From: Bacteroidota bacterium
GTDB taxonomy: Bacteria; Bacteroidota; Bacteroidia; Bacteroidales; F082
Direction of reading: 5' to 3'
Length of the DNA: 64,000 bases
Assembly (NCBI GenBank): GCA_020444415.1
Contig: JAHLLA010000003.1
Span: 1 to 64,000, forward strand
In this document: positions 48,044 to 58,611 of the stretch, in pieces
Layout of the letters: the number at the start of each line of letters is the position of its first letter
Position numbering within the stretch: the stretch's first letter is position 1
Made by a program: the position numbers and the translations under genes
Notes under the pieces: model-generated
Seen by the model: the letters and a program-made list of their open reading frames with translations, nothing else
Told to the model about the DNA's origin: nothing
The model's database searches: none

Positions 48044-50377
48044 TTAGAAATACAGACTCAAGCCAATACTTGGCATAAATGGGAGTTGGTAAACAATTTC
48101 GCTGGTCACCAGGTCAACATAAAATATATTTTCGCGGTTATAAAGGTTGATAATACTCAGGTCGAACACCAATTTTGTATTGGCACCGAGGTAGAAATTC
48201 CTTTTCATATCAATATCGAGTCGGTGATAAGTAGGCAACCTTCCATTAAATAATTCGCCATATATGAGCCCGAGTTGTCCGTTTTCAATCACATAATCAT
48301 TATTAACACCATCCGGGAATGTCAGGTGTTCATAATAACCCTGTACCTGTGTAAAAGGAAATCCAGTTCCAAAGTTCCATCTTACGCTAAATTCCCATTG
48401 TTTTTTAGAGCCAGTAATGTATGACAAAATAAAATTCATGTTATGGCGGCGATCGAAGTGTGGTGTATAACTAACCATTTCACCTTGCACATTTTCATAT
48501 TGCCTGTCGACAAACCCCAATGAATACACAAACCACACATAAAACTTTTTATAATCATACTGCATAGATAAATCTACGCCATAGGCATTGCCTTTTTCAA
48601 TGATAAAGTCTTTTTTCTGCACATCAGGCGTGCCCGGAGGGGCATTCGTTTCATTAAATAGCTTAAACCTGTTAATATTTGTTAACTGAGGAAAGTATTT
48701 ATAGTAACCTTCAATGTTCAGGTTCAAGTACTTTCCAATTTCAATTTCAGTTCCTAAAATCAAGTGGTCGGATTTTTGGAGTTTACTTGTAACATCATCT
48801 CCATCAAATGTTTGAGGTAAATTTTCAGGCCCGGATAAGAATCCATAAAATAGGTTAACCACATCACGGTCTGAGGTAGCTGCAATGAAATTTTGCGAAT
48901 ACATACCACCAGCAAACTTAAGCCTGAACTTATCGGTTACATTATATTTAATGGCCAGGCGGGGTTCTGGTGAAATTTCAGAAAGCGAAGCATACCATTG
49001 AAGCCGAAAACCGGGTTCAATAATGAATTTACCGAAAGTTGCCTTATATTTTGCATATAAGCCAAGTTGGGTTGTATTTTCAGTAAGATTGTTTTTCTTG
49101 CCTCCGGTGATCAGGTTGTATTCATATTCTGTGCGGTAACCTTCTACACTAATACCATATTTTAAGCTGTTCTTTCCAAGAAAATATGTAAAGTCCAAGC
49201 CCCCGTTAAATCCATTGATCAAACTCCTTTTGTTATTAAGAGCAGCGGAACTGATGCTGCTTTCGTACTGGGAGTAGGCAAAAATACCTTCAATTAAAAC
49301 AGGTGACTTGCCTGGAATTACAACAAAATTGGCACCACCGCCATATGAATTCCATCCGAAACTGGAAATGGCTTTGTAGTTATTTACATTGTCATTAAAA
49401 CTGAATCCAAAAAAGCTCACTTTACTTCCGTTGCCTGCATTTATTGAAATCTTACCATAGAAGTCGGAAAAGTTAAACGGGAGGCCATCTTCGTCAATAT
49501 AGGAGTACAGTGCTTTTGAACTCTGCTCAAGGTATGAGTTTTTGAAAGAAAGTATGAATGACGCGCTTCCGCTTTCGGGCGATTTTTGTTTTGAGATAGG
49601 GCCTTCAATTAATGCTTTCGCACCAAATGTAGAGGCGCCCACAGCACCCGAAAATTGTTTTTTATTACCATCCTTGTAAGTAATATCCATAATGGATGAA
49701 ATCCGGCCTCCCTGATCGGCATTATAGCCGCCGGTATATACATCTGCACTCCTGATAAGATCGGTTTCAAATACTGAGAATAGTCCGATAGAATGAAATG
49801 GATTATAAACGGTCATACCATCAAGAATTACCTTATTTTGGATGGGTGAACCGCCTCTCACGTAAAATTGTCCTCCCTGGTCTCCGGTAAAAATAACTCC
49901 CGGAACTACCTGCAGGTATTGAGCAAAATCGGCTTGCCCTCCTACTGAAGGAATTTGCCTGATTTCTTTGGGTGTAATTTTAACAACAGAAGTTTTTGTT
50001 TCGGTGCGGGCTTCAATTCTTTCCGCATTTACGGTTACGGTTTCCAGGTTCACCGAGGATTTTTTCAATAAAAAATTCTGATTGAAAACTTCATCAGGTG
50101 CTAGCTGAACAGACAACTGAATCGTATCATAACCCAGGTAAGTAACCATTAACTGATAGTTGCCCGGAGGTATACGCGAAATTAAAAAGTATCCATTATT
50201 ATCAGTGGAAGCACCATAGGTAGTTCCTTTCAGGTATACATTTGAAAATATAGCCGGTTCACCTGTCTCTTCTTCATAAATAAATCCCCTGACAGTGGAT
50301 TCCTGTGCATTCAGAAAAACTGGAAATAACAGGAATAGCCATAAAATGCTATAAATAATTGGTTGCCGTAATTTCAT
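48044..50377 (-). CDS. TonB-dependent receptor with carboxypeptidase-like domain
   Basis: 776 residues from the ATG starting a clean signal peptide (MKLRQPIIYSILWLFLLFPV..LNAQ); a further ATG 30 bases upstream is less likely. Domain order: CarboxypepD_reg-like (STVRGFIYEEETGEPAIFSNVYLKGTTYG), plug (RQIPSVGGQADFAQYLQVVPGVIFTGDQGGQFYVRGG), and a barrel ending PFMPSIGLSLYF. It lacks a SusD partner, so it is not a glycan SusC. Co-transcribed with the S9 peptidase, hence a possible peptide or peptide-metal receptor. Confidence 0.9.
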   Translation of the reverse strand: MKLRQPIIYSILWLFLLFPVFLNAQESTVRGFIYEEETGEPAIFSNVYLKGTTYGASTDNNGYFLISRIPPGNYQLMVTYLGYDTIQLSVQLAPDEVFNQNFLLKKSSVNLETVTVNAERIEARTETKTSVVKITPKEIRQIPSVGGQADFAQYLQVVPGVIFTGDQGGQFYVRGGSPIQNKVILDGMTVYNPFHSIGLFSVFETDLIRSADVYTGGYNADQGGRISSIMDITYKDGNKKQFSGAVGASTFGAKALIEGPISKQKSPESGSASFILSFKNSYLEQSSKALYSYIDEDGLPFNFSDFYGKISINAGNGSKVSFFGFSFNDNVNNYKAISSFGWNSYGGGANFVVIPGKSPVLIEGIFAYSQYESSISSAALNNKRSLINGFNGGLDFTYFLGKNSLKYGISVEGYRTEYEYNLITGGKKNNLTENTTQLGLYAKYKATFGKFIIEPGFRLQWYASLSEISPEPRLAIKYNVTDKFRLKFAGGMYSQNFIAATSDRDVVNLFYGFLSGPENLPQTFDGDDVTSKLQKSDHLILGTEIEIGKYLNLNIEGYYKYFPQLTNINRFKLFNETNAPPGTPDVQKKDFIIEKGNAYGVDLSMQYDYKKFYVWFVYSLGFVDRQYENVQGEMVSYTPHFDRRHNMNFILSYITGSKKQWEFSVRWNFGTGFPFTQVQGYYEHLTFPDGVNNDYVIENGQLGLIYGELFNGRLPTYHRLDIDMKRNFYLGANTKLVFDLSIINLYNRENIFYVDLVTSEIVYQLPFMPSIGLSLYF

Positions 50378-50450
50378 ATGATTTCGATTCTTGTAAAGCA
50401 CCTGCAAAGTAATTAAAAAATGTTCATTATTCGTACTGCATGTTCCATTA

Positions 50451-50481
50451 TTTGTCAGGTCAATTCTTTTTCCTAATTTTA
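50451..50481 (+). promoter_or_regulatory. Candidate promoter of papain-like protease gene
   Basis: TTTG at 50451 and TAATTTTA at 50474 (one mismatch to TAnnTTTG), 22 bases before the start codon. Confidence 0.35.
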
Positions 50482-50503
50482 TAAACCATAGAATTAAATT
50501 TTA

Positions 50504-53500
50504 ATGAAAAAAATCGCAACCATCGCACTTGTAGTGTCCTTGTTCTCTGTACATTCGATGGGTTTATTAGCCCAGCATGTAAAAGAAAAGAATAATTATT
50601 CAGAAACGCAGGGGCAGGAATTCAGATTAACCGCACGGGATTCAATTTTTGCAATGGACATTCCTGAATTGAAGTTACCCGATAATTACAAGGAAAGAGA
50701 TAGGAGAGATTTGCCTCCATCTCTAAATAATGCAGAATTACCTTATTTCAGGCCTATTTTTACCCAGGAATATTACCCGAACTGTGGCCAGTCTGCTGGT
50801 ATTGGATACAACTTTACATATGAAATAAACAGGGCCAGGGGATTGCCTGCAAACATTGAATCAAACCAATATACGCCACAGTTCACCTGGAATTTTATGA
50901 ACGGGGGTGAAGGCTGGTATGGTGTGAGTTATTTTCACAGTTTCGAGGTATTAAAAAAAGTGGGAAATCCTAGCATCGAAGATTATGGCGGAATGTATAA
51001 CGGAGGAAATAGATGGTGGATGTCGGGTTATGAAGCCTATCGAAACAGTATGCATAACAGAATTGAAGAAGTATATTTCATAGATGTAAGTACTGCCGAG
51101 GGCATTGAGACTTTAAAATACTGGATATATGACCATCTTGAAGGTGCTGAAATTGGGGGTGTGGCAAGCTTTTACGCGGCAAGCCCTTATAATATGAAGT
51201 CCTTACCTGAAAACAGTCCAGAAGCTGGAAAGACGGTAGTGACCGAATGGTTTTATCCGGCTACGCACGCGATGACCATAGTAGGTTATAACGATTCAAT
51301 CAGGTATGATTACAATAACGATGGACAGTTTACAAACCATATCGACATCAATGATGATGGAAGTGTTGATGCGAAAGATTGGGAAATAGGCGGTTTCCTT
51401 TTTGCAAATAGCCATGGTGTTGCCTGGGCTGATTCAGGTTTTTGTTACCTGATGTATAATTCATTAGCACAGGCGTTTGGGGAGGGGGGTATCTGGAATC
51501 GATCTGTTCATGTACTCAAAGTCAAACCAGATTATCAACCATTAATAGGGCTTAAAATTAAACTCAAACATAATTCACGTAATAAAATTAAAGTCATTGC
51601 CGGGGTGTCTTCCGATACGTCACATACATATCCCACAAAGCTTATTGATTTTCCCATATTTAACTTTCAGGGCGGAAATCATACTTTGCAAGGTGTTGAC
51701 ACCATCAGTAATGCTGATGAACTTGAATTAGTGCTGGATATGACCCCTTTATTGGGAGAAGTTGATCCTGGTAATTATGCAAAATATTTTGTTCAGATTG
51801 TTGAAAAAGATCCGGATGATGTAGGTTCCGGAGAAATTCTGCATGCAGCTATATTCGATTTTAATAACGAGCAGGAAACGGTCATTTTAAATACCCCAAA
51901 GTCTATATTGAACAACAGCATCACATCTGTTTCGGGTGTCGCTCAAACGCAATTTGAAAAAGTTTATATACAAACGGAAGCGTTACCGGCTGTTGAACCG
52001 GACCTGCCCTATTCTTTTCAATTTGAAGCGGCAGACGGATTGCCACCTTATACATGGTCCTTACTGACAGATTATCAAATAAGTTTAAACGAAGCGACGT
52101 TTCCTGTAAATGACGGAGAAGAAATTGTTTTTTCTAATAATAATACGGATGCAGTGATGTTTGATTTGCCTTTTTCATTTCCCTTTTACGGCGACACAAT
52201 GCATCAAATTTATATCCACATTGATGGTTTTGTAACATTTGAAAATACAAGCCTTCCATATCCATATTTTATCGGGGAATCAACCATGCTGACAGAGCAT
52301 AAAATGATAGCAACTTTTTTGACAGACCTGCAATTAAAACCGCAAGAGGGGCATCAGGTAATGGTAAAGTCAGAGCAGGATTATGTGTTGATTAACTGGA
52401 AAACTACCCATGCAGAATACGAAAATGAATTACCTTTTATTTTCGCGTTAAAACTGTTACCGACCGGTGAAATCATCACCTACTACAATTGTACGGAAGT
52501 ATCCGACAACATAATCTGGACTTCCGGTATTTCAAAAGGAGATATGGTCAATTATGTGTTAAACAACGCTTTGAATTATGAAACGGACTTAACTGGTAAA
52601 AGCTGTAGTTACACTTCTTTTTCGACCGGCGAAAATATGCTTTCGTTAACTTCAAATGGTGAATTTGAAGCTGAAATTAAAAACAATGAATCTATTTCTC
52701 AATTCAGAGTGGCGGTGACCGATAGACAGGAAATAACAGACGTGAAGCAATTTCAGCTTTCTACAGGACTCTTGCTGATGTATGAAATACAATCAGGTGA
52801 TGATGATAAAATGGATGCTGGTGAAGTGGCTGCAATTCATGTTTCTGTAAAAAATATTTCTTCGCAAACACTTGAAAATGTAATGCTGAGTTACGATATG
52901 GATGATCCTTATATATTACCTTTAGATGAGCAATTGATTGTAGGTACGTTATTAGCTGGTGAAACCAAAGTGATTGACAGTTCTCTCGTAATGAAAATAG
53001 AAAATTTGATACCAGACCAACATCTGTTAGAACTGAGGTGTTCAATGAATAGCTCCCAAAAGAATTGGTATTTGAATACTTCAATTACGGCAAATGCACC
53101 CGTACTTCATGTAAATAATATATTCTGGAATGGCGATGACTGGATAGAACCCGGCCTTTCTAAAAACATACTATTGCAAATAGATAACTCAGGTCACTCA
53201 ATCGCAAATACAATAGAGGCCAGGTTTGTTTGTGAAAGTGGTAAGATCGAAGTGGATGGCAGTAATACCATGGATATCAACGGGTTACGTCCCAATGAAA
53301 ATACAGTTGTAAACTTTAAAATAAAAGCAGATGCTATGGTTTCGCCGGGTTCAATTATTCCCTGTATACTTCAATTTTATAAAGAAGATGCATTAATTGA
53401 ACAAAGCGATTTTGTAATACAGGTTGGCCAAAATTCTGTTTTGTTAATTGACATGGATCCGAACCATGTTTCCTTATCAAAAGTTCAGAATGACCTAGAG

Positions 53501-54349
53501 AAATTAGATCTGGTCTATACCACGAGCACACACGTACCTGATGATTTATCAAAACATAAATCTGTTTTTGTATTTCTGGGAACGTATTATTCAAACCATG
53601 AAATTACCTATAATGAGGGCTTAAAACTGAATGAATATCTTAACAATGGCGGCAATATTTACATGGAAGGCAGGGTCACATGGACCCAGTCACCGTCACC
53701 GGTTCACGAGGCGTTTAATATCGACATTTCAGGCAATCAGTTTTTTATAATAGATAGCGTTTACACAAGTCAAAATGATACCACTGCGCAGCAAAGTCTG
53801 TTTTTTAATCACGCCGAACCTTATTGTAATTACTATTTCTTATCGCAGGATGGAGCGTTTCCCATTCTTAATTTTACCAGGAATGATTCTGCTTGTGTCG
53901 TAGCAAATATGAGCAGTAACTATAAAACTATCGCGTCAATTATTGAATATGGCTCATTGAAGAGTGCCGATACTTCGTATAAAGCTGAAGATTATTTGCA
54001 TTTTATAACTGATTTTTTTGGATTGTACGAAAGTTCTGTTGGAATTGATGAGTATTACGAAACATCAAAGGAAAATATATTTATAACCACATTTCCAAAC
54101 CCATTTACTGACCATATAATTATTCAATTCAGGTTGCCAGAACCCGGGCCAAACCTATTGCAGGTATTCAACAACTTTGGACAGATGATGTACACTAAAA
54201 GATTACCTTCGGATATGGAAAAGGACCGGGTTTATGAGCTTGAATGGAATGGTCGTGATTCTTACGGGAATGAAGTAAATTCAGGGATGTATTATATCAA
54301 AATAATATCAGGAAATTCATCTTCCATAGCCAAAGTAATACGCTTGTAG
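50504..54349 (+). CDS. T9SS-exported papain-like (C1) protease with Ig-like domains
   Basis: 1281 residues. Signal peptide to about residue 24. The C1 catalytic set is complete: Gln88 and Cys94 (Q-x5-C spacing as in papain, within QEYYPNCGQSAGIGYNF), His255 in ATHAMTIVGYND and Asn302 in FANSHGVAWADSG. Between His and Asn there is a Ca-binding EF-hand/dockerin-like insert (NNDGQF, INDDGSVDAKDW). Long beta-sandwich regions follow, then a T9SS tail (TTFPNPFTDHIIIQF ... KVIRL). An exported peptidase, possibly for polymeric protein breakdown. Confidence 0.88.
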   Translation: MKKIATIALVVSLFSVHSMGLLAQHVKEKNNYSETQGQEFRLTARDSIFAMDIPELKLPDNYKERDRRDLPPSLNNAELPYFRPIFTQEYYPNCGQSAGIGYNFTYEINRARGLPANIESNQYTPQFTWNFMNGGEGWYGVSYFHSFEVLKKVGNPSIEDYGGMYNGGNRWWMSGYEAYRNSMHNRIEEVYFIDVSTAEGIETLKYWIYDHLEGAEIGGVASFYAASPYNMKSLPENSPEAGKTVVTEWFYPATHAMTIVGYNDSIRYDYNNDGQFTNHIDINDDGSVDAKDWEIGGFLFANSHGVAWADSGFCYLMYNSLAQAFGEGGIWNRSVHVLKVKPDYQPLIGLKIKLKHNSRNKIKVIAGVSSDTSHTYPTKLIDFPIFNFQGGNHTLQGVDTISNADELELVLDMTPLLGEVDPGNYAKYFVQIVEKDPDDVGSGEILHAAIFDFNNEQETVILNTPKSILNNSITSVSGVAQTQFEKVYIQTEALPAVEPDLPYSFQFEAADGLPPYTWSLLTDYQISLNEATFPVNDGEEIVFSNNNTDAVMFDLPFSFPFYGDTMHQIYIHIDGFVTFENTSLPYPYFIGESTMLTEHKMIATFLTDLQLKPQEGHQVMVKSEQDYVLINWKTTHAEYENELPFIFALKLLPTGEIITYYNCTEVSDNIIWTSGISKGDMVNYVLNNALNYETDLTGKSCSYTSFSTGENMLSLTSNGEFEAEIKNNESISQFRVAVTDRQEITDVKQFQLSTGLLLMYEIQSGDDDKMDAGEVAAIHVSVKNISSQTLENVMLSYDMDDPYILPLDEQLIVGTLLAGETKVIDSSLVMKIENLIPDQHLLELRCSMNSSQKNWYLNTSITANAPVLHVNNIFWNGDDWIEPGLSKNILLQIDNSGHSIANTIEARFVCESGKIEVDGSNTMDINGLRPNENTVVNFKIKADAMVSPGSIIPCILQFYKEDALIEQSDFVIQVGQNSVLLIDMDPNHVSLSKVQNDLEKLDLVYTTSTHVPDDLSKHKSVFVFLGTYYSNHEITYNEGLKLNEYLNNGGNIYMEGRVTWTQSPSPVHEAFNIDISGNQFFIIDSVYTSQNDTTAQQSLFFNHAEPYCNYYFLSQDGAFPILNFTRNDSACVVANMSSNYKTIASIIEYGSLKSADTSYKAEDYLHFITDFFGLYESSVGIDEYYETSKENIFITTFPNPFTDHIIIQFRLPEPGPNLLQVFNNFGQMMYTKRLPSDMEKDRVYELEWNGRDSYGNEVNSGMYYIKIISGNSSSIAKVIRL

Positions 54350-54357
54350 AAATACAA

Positions 54358-54380
54358 AAAAAGCCACAAAAAAGTGGCTT
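54358..54380 (-). terminator. Terminator between convergent genes
   Basis: Stem AAGCCAC / GTGGCTT with a 6-base A loop; the minus strand continues with a T run, so it mainly terminates the LiaF-like gene, and may also stop the protease transcript. Confidence 0.75.
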
Positions 54381-54411
54381 TGAATAGAATAGAGAGATTA
54401 TATTGACAGGT

Positions 54412-55338
54412 TTAATACCTGGTTATTGTATAGCTTGATACGGCGGCGTCTACGGTTATGTATATTTTATTTTGCGCCGAATCAAAATTATCGGTCCGGT
54501 AATGCCCATGATCCACTTTCTCAAAACCTGAAATGGTTCTGCCTGAAAGCACAGTGCTTAAGTTGAGATCGCAACCTGAAGCTGCAGGCACTTTTATGAT
54601 GATTTCAGAAGCCCCTGCATCAATATTTACATATGACTTTTCATAGCGGTCACCGAGTTTAATCTCAAAAGATGCTGCACCACCATCCAGATCCAGTTTT
54701 TTCACTTTAAATTTTGAAAGGTCGAAATCAAGTTTTGCTGCGCCTACATCCAGGTTAACATCCCATACAGGTTCTGGATTTAACGCAAGCTTAATTTTCG
54801 CGCTTTTATTATCATCGTTAAATCGTAAATCACCATCTTCTCTTTCAATATAAATACTGGCTTTTTCTTCTGATCTTTTTACAGCGTAGGTGAATTTGCC
54901 ACCTTTCCCCTTTTTAGTAAAAGATAGTAATTGATTGGTTGTGTCATTCAGGTAGAAAGATCCGGCAGCAGCTTCAAAATCCAAATATGCCATGGATAAA
55001 CTATCTTCGTAAGGAATGTCAAAATCCTGGTTAATAACAGTTTTGCTGTCATCGTATTCATAATCGTAATTATAATCCCCGATATAAACACGATCAGAAC
55101 GCCAATCAATTGTCTGGTCCAACATAAAATACAATGAGCCGCCCAGCACAACTACCAGTAATCCTGATTTGATCCAGTTATTTGCAGGCAGAATAGAAAT
55201 ACCCCAGAGCACTAACAATACAGGCCAAAGTCTCCATAGTCTTACCCACTCGAAGTCAACAACATGTAAATTTTGCAATATGAATAGTACCCCAACTACG
55301 ATGAGGATTACTCCCCAGAAAATGTTTCTGAATTTCAT
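54412..55338 (-). CDS. LiaI-LiaF-like membrane protein with beta-solenoid domain
   Basis: 308 residues. Three or four N-terminal membrane segments (MKFRNIFWGVILIVVGVLFILQNL, LWRLWPVLLVLWGISIL, LLVVVLGGSLYFML) form the DUF5668/LiaI-LiaF-like module. A soluble part of ~200 residues has repeating beta strands (AKLDFDLSKFKVKKLDLDGGAASFEIKLG, NIDAGASEIIIKVP), as in DUF4097/LiaF proteins. LiaF-type proteins take part in cell-envelope stress signalling; the role in Bacteroidota is not defined. Start overlaps the PspC gene stop by four bases (ATGA). Confidence 0.82.
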   Translation of the reverse strand: MKFRNIFWGVILIVVGVLFILQNLHVVDFEWVRLWRLWPVLLVLWGISILPANNWIKSGLLVVVLGGSLYFMLDQTIDWRSDRVYIGDYNYDYEYDDSKTVINQDFDIPYEDSLSMAYLDFEAAAGSFYLNDTTNQLLSFTKKGKGGKFTYAVKRSEEKASIYIEREDGDLRFNDDNKSAKIKLALNPEPVWDVNLDVGAAKLDFDLSKFKVKKLDLDGGAASFEIKLGDRYEKSYVNIDAGASEIIIKVPAASGCDLNLSTVLSGRTISGFEKVDHGHYRTDNFDSAQNKIYITVDAAVSSYTITRY

Positions 55339-55790
55339 GATTCAATTTTTTTAGATGATTTAAAAAGATCAGGTTTAATGATAATAACACCGGCAGCAAT
55401 CAAAATGACAGGCCAGAAATCGATCAGGTTATAAAAAGGCATCAGTCTGTCGGCAAGAAATAATAAACCGATAATTATAAGAACGATACCAGCGCCCAAC
55501 GCCGTGTTGGATTGTTTGTTTGGATGTTGCATCTTATGGGTCGCTTCTTCATCTTGAATAGTCTCTGAATCGGTCATCTGCTTCATCGTGTTATAGTAGA
55601 TGCTTTGGGCTGGAATAGCAATCCAAAGGATTACGTAAATAAGCACCCCGCCACCACCAAACAAGGCAAGTAATACAAAAATAATACGGATAATGACTAC
55701 ATCAATGTTGAGGTAGTCGGCCAAACCACCGGAAACACCTCCTATTATTTTTTCGGTATTTGAACGGTAGAGTTTATTTGAATTTTCCAT
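55335..55790 (-). CDS. PspC-domain envelope stress protein
   Basis: 151 residues. The PspC domain is at the N-terminus: KLYRSNTEKIIGGVSGGLADYLNIDVVIIRIIFVLLALFGGGGVLIYVILWIAIPA, with one long helix hairpin in the membrane. A charged linker and two more membrane segments (ALGAGIVLIIIGLLFLADRL, FWPVILIAAGVIII) make a DUF5668-like tail similar to the next gene. The coupled ATGA overlap suggests that the two proteins act together in the inner membrane. Confidence 0.88.
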   Translation of the reverse strand: MENSNKLYRSNTEKIIGGVSGGLADYLNIDVVIIRIIFVLLALFGGGGVLIYVILWIAIPAQSIYYNTMKQMTDSETIQDEEATHKMQHPNKQSNTALGAGIVLIIIGLLFLADRLMPFYNLIDFWPVILIAAGVIIIKPDLFKSSKKIES

Positions 55791-55992
55791 GTAATGTGAT
55801 TTAAAGATGAATTTGAAGCAAATATATGGCTAGGGGACAGGCGTGTAAATACTTATTCGGTGAGCGGCATCTTTTAGTCGGTGAATGTCGGTTTTTTCCG
55901 GTAAATCTTAAAGAAGCGTAATGATGATTTTTTAAATATGCAAATTTGTAAATATGTTTTATGAAATCTGATAAAAAAACATTGATATTTCT

Positions 55993-56000
55993 TACCTTTG
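55993..56000 (+). promoter_or_regulatory. Candidate -7 box of icd-citrate synthase operon
   Basis: TACCTTTG followed by C, the strongest form of the Bacteroidota -7 box (TAnnTTTG), 52 bases before the icd start codon. Confidence 0.6.
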
Positions 56001-56052
56001 CAATCCTTACTAAATTATTGATTACCACAATTAATTAATAGAAAATAAGAAT

Positions 56053-57276
56053 ATGGAAAAAATTCGCGTAGCAAACCCCGTTGTTGAACTGGATGGTGAT
56101 GAAATGACCCGGATTATCTGGGCAATGATAAAAGATAAACTCATACTGCCTTACCTTGATATTGATATTAAGTATTACGATCTGGGTATGGAGAAAAGAG
56201 ATGAAACTGATGACCAGATCACTATTGATGCAGCCCACGCTATTCAGAAATACAACGTAGGTATCAAATGTGCTACCATCACACCTGATGAATTAAGGGT
56301 TGAAGAGTTTGGTTTAAAACAAATGTGGCGGTCCCCCAATGGTACAATAAGAAATATTTTAGGTGGTACGGTATTTCGTGAGCCTATCCTTATTAAAAAT
56401 ATCCCACGATTGGTGCCAGGATGGAAGAAACCGATAGTGATTGGCCGACATGCATTTGGTGATCAGTATCGTGCCACCGATTTTTTAACAAAAGGTAAGG
56501 GCACGCTTACAATTACTTTTAAGCCTGAAAACGGTCCTGAAGAAACTTATAAAGTACACGACTTTGAAGGTGATGGTGTGGCAATGGCCATGTACAATAC
56601 CGATGAATCGATCAGGGGATTTGCACACGCTTGTTTTAATATGGCCCTTGAAAAAGAGTGGCCGCTGTATATGTCAACAAAAAATACCATCCTCAAAAAA
56701 TACGATGGTAGGTTCAAAGATATCTTTGAAGAAATTTATCAAGCAGATTATAAGAACAAGTTTGATGCAAAAGGACTTATTTATGAACACCGCTTAATCG
56801 ACGATATGGTAGCTGCGGCCCTAAAATGGGATGGTGGTTTTGTATGGGCATGTAAAAACTATGATGGCGATGTACAGTCAGACACACTGGCGCAGGGATT
56901 TGGTTCACTTGGTTTGATGACCTCCGTGCTGATGGCGCCTGATGGTAAAACAATTGAAGCCGAAGCTGCACACGGCACTGTAACAAGGCATTTCCGGGAA
57001 CATCAAAAAGGCAATTCCACATCAACCAACCCGATAGCATCCATCTTTGCCTGGACAAGGGGTTTAGCACACCGTGGTCATCTTGATAATAACGATAAGC
57101 TGGTAAATTTTGCACATACGCTAGAAGATGTTTGTATTAAAACCGTTGAAGACGGTAAAATGACCAAAGATTTAGCCCTGATTCTACATGGCAAAGAATT
57201 GAAGCCGGCACACTACCTGAATACGGAAGATTTCTTAAACGCACTGGATGAAGGTTTAAAAGCCCGACTTTCTTAA
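56053..57276 (+). CDS. icd: NADP-dependent isocitrate dehydrogenase, eukaryotic-type
   Basis: 407 residues, usual for the homodimeric subfamily II (IDH1/IDH2-like) enzymes. Signatures: [86 protein letters not shown] and [17 protein letters not shown]. It oxidises isocitrate to 2-oxoglutarate with NADP+ in the TCA cycle. Cytoplasmic. Citrate synthase follows after 11 bases. Confidence 0.97.
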   Translation: MEKIRVANPVVELDGDEMTRIIWAMIKDKLILPYLDIDIKYYDLGMEKRDETDDQITIDAAHAIQKYNVGIKCATITPDELRVEEFGLKQMWRSPNGTIRNILGGTVFREPILIKNIPRLVPGWKKPIVIGRHAFGDQYRATDFLTKGKGTLTITFKPENGPEETYKVHDFEGDGVAMAMYNTDESIRGFAHACFNMALEKEWPLYMSTKNTILKKYDGRFKDIFEEIYQADYKNKFDAKGLIYEHRLIDDMVAAALKWDGGFVWACKNYDGDVQSDTLAQGFGSLGLMTSVLMAPDGKTIEAEAAHGTVTRHFREHQKGNSTSTNPIASIFAWTRGLAHRGHLDNNDKLVNFAHTLEDVCIKTVEDGKMTKDLALILHGKELKPAHYLNTEDFLNALDEGLKARLS

Positions 57277-57287
57277 AAATACGAAAC

Positions 57288-58592
57288 ATGACAACTTTAA
57301 AGGAAAAGCTTTACGAAAAAATTGAAATACACAGGCCTCGGATCAAGAGATTGTTGGAAGAACACGGCGATAAAGTGATAAGTGAAGTAACGGTGCAGCA
57401 GGTGATTGGAGGCATGCGGGGTATCAAAAGCCTGGTGACTGATATTTCATATCTTGATCCTTATGAAGGCATCCGGTACCGTGGCTATACATTGCCAGAA
57501 GTATTTAAGAAGCTTCCCCGGCCTGAAGGTGCTGAAATGCCCTATGTAGAAGGACTTCTGTATTTATTGCTTACTGGCGACATACCTACCGAGAGCCAGG
57601 TTTCAGATGTAATATATGACAGTATTAACAGGCGGATGTTACCCAAATATGTATACGAAGTTATTGATTCATTTCCCAATAACAGCCACCCGATGGTTAT
57701 CCTTTCGGCAGCCGTGATGTCGATGCAGCGTGAATCATTATTTAATGTAAAGTATCACCGGGGCATGCATAAACTGGACTATTGGGATCCGACTTACGAG
57801 GATGGTATTAATCTGATATCTAAACTCCCTGTTATAAGTGCTTACATTTATAATAAACTCTATCAAAACAATGTAAAATGCTACCAGGATCCAACACTGG
57901 ACTTCGGTGCTAATTTTGCACACATGATTCAAAAAGATGTACCTTACGACGATGTCGCACGCATGTATTTTATTCTCCATGCCGATCATGAAAGCGGTAA
58001 CGTAAGTGCTCACGCTGGTCACCTGGTCGCAAGTTCATTATCAGATGTGTATTATGCTACTTCAGGAATGATCAATGGATTGGCCGGCCCCTTGCATGGC
58101 TTGGCTAACCAGGAAGTGCTGAGGTGGATACAGGATTTAAGAGGTAAAATGGGTAAGAAGATTCCTGGCGAAGAGCAAATGAAAAAGTTTGTTTGGGATA
58201 CATTAAACAGCGGACAGGTCATTCCCGGTTTCGGGCATGCAGTATTGCGGAAAACTGATCCAAGATATGCTATTCAAAGAGAATTTTGCCTGAAACATAT
58301 TCCTGAGGATGAACTTTTTGAATATGTTGATCTTCTGTATAAAGTAGTGCCGCCGATTTTGAAAGAGCAGGGAAAGGCGAAAAATCCATGGCCAAATCTG
58401 GATGCACAATCTGGTGTGATCCAATGGCATTATGGTGTAACACAATATGATTATTACACGGTGCTATTTTCTATTGGTCGCGCGCTCGGTGTGCTTTCCA
58501 ACATCATTTGGGACAGGGCTTTGGGTTATCCAATTGAGCGCCCAAAATCAATTACAACCGAGATGCTTGAGCAAATGGTCGGTATCAAGTAA
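57288..58592 (+). CDS. gltA: Citrate synthase, mitochondrial type
   Basis: 434 residues, the length of the mitochondrial-type (type I) enzyme, unlike the usual Gram-negative form. Active-site residues are present: His in FILHADHESGN, His in GPLHGLANQEV, and PGFGHAVLRKTDPRY; the Asp side lies in LDAQSGVIQWHYG. It condenses acetyl-CoA and oxaloacetate. In one operon with icd, so the first and third oxidative steps of the cycle are co-expressed. A strong terminator follows. Confidence 0.95.
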   Translation: MTTLKEKLYEKIEIHRPRIKRLLEEHGDKVISEVTVQQVIGGMRGIKSLVTDISYLDPYEGIRYRGYTLPEVFKKLPRPEGAEMPYVEGLLYLLLTGDIPTESQVSDVIYDSINRRMLPKYVYEVIDSFPNNSHPMVILSAAVMSMQRESLFNVKYHRGMHKLDYWDPTYEDGINLISKLPVISAYIYNKLYQNNVKCYQDPTLDFGANFAHMIQKDVPYDDVARMYFILHADHESGNVSAHAGHLVASSLSDVYYATSGMINGLAGPLHGLANQEVLRWIQDLRGKMGKKIPGEEQMKKFVWDTLNSGQVIPGFGHAVLRKTDPRYAIQREFCLKHIPEDELFEYVDLLYKVVPPILKEQGKAKNPWPNLDAQSGVIQWHYGVTQYDYYTVLFSIGRALGVLSNIIWDRALGYPIERPKSITTEMLEQMVGIK

Positions 58593-58611
58593 GATATATT
58601 TTGTAATGATG

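Noticed and set aside
55801-56028. 75-codon minus-strand frame between the pspC and icd genes
   Set aside because: It covers the icd promoter, shows no domain, signal or biased composition, and lies in AT-rich intergenic DNA.
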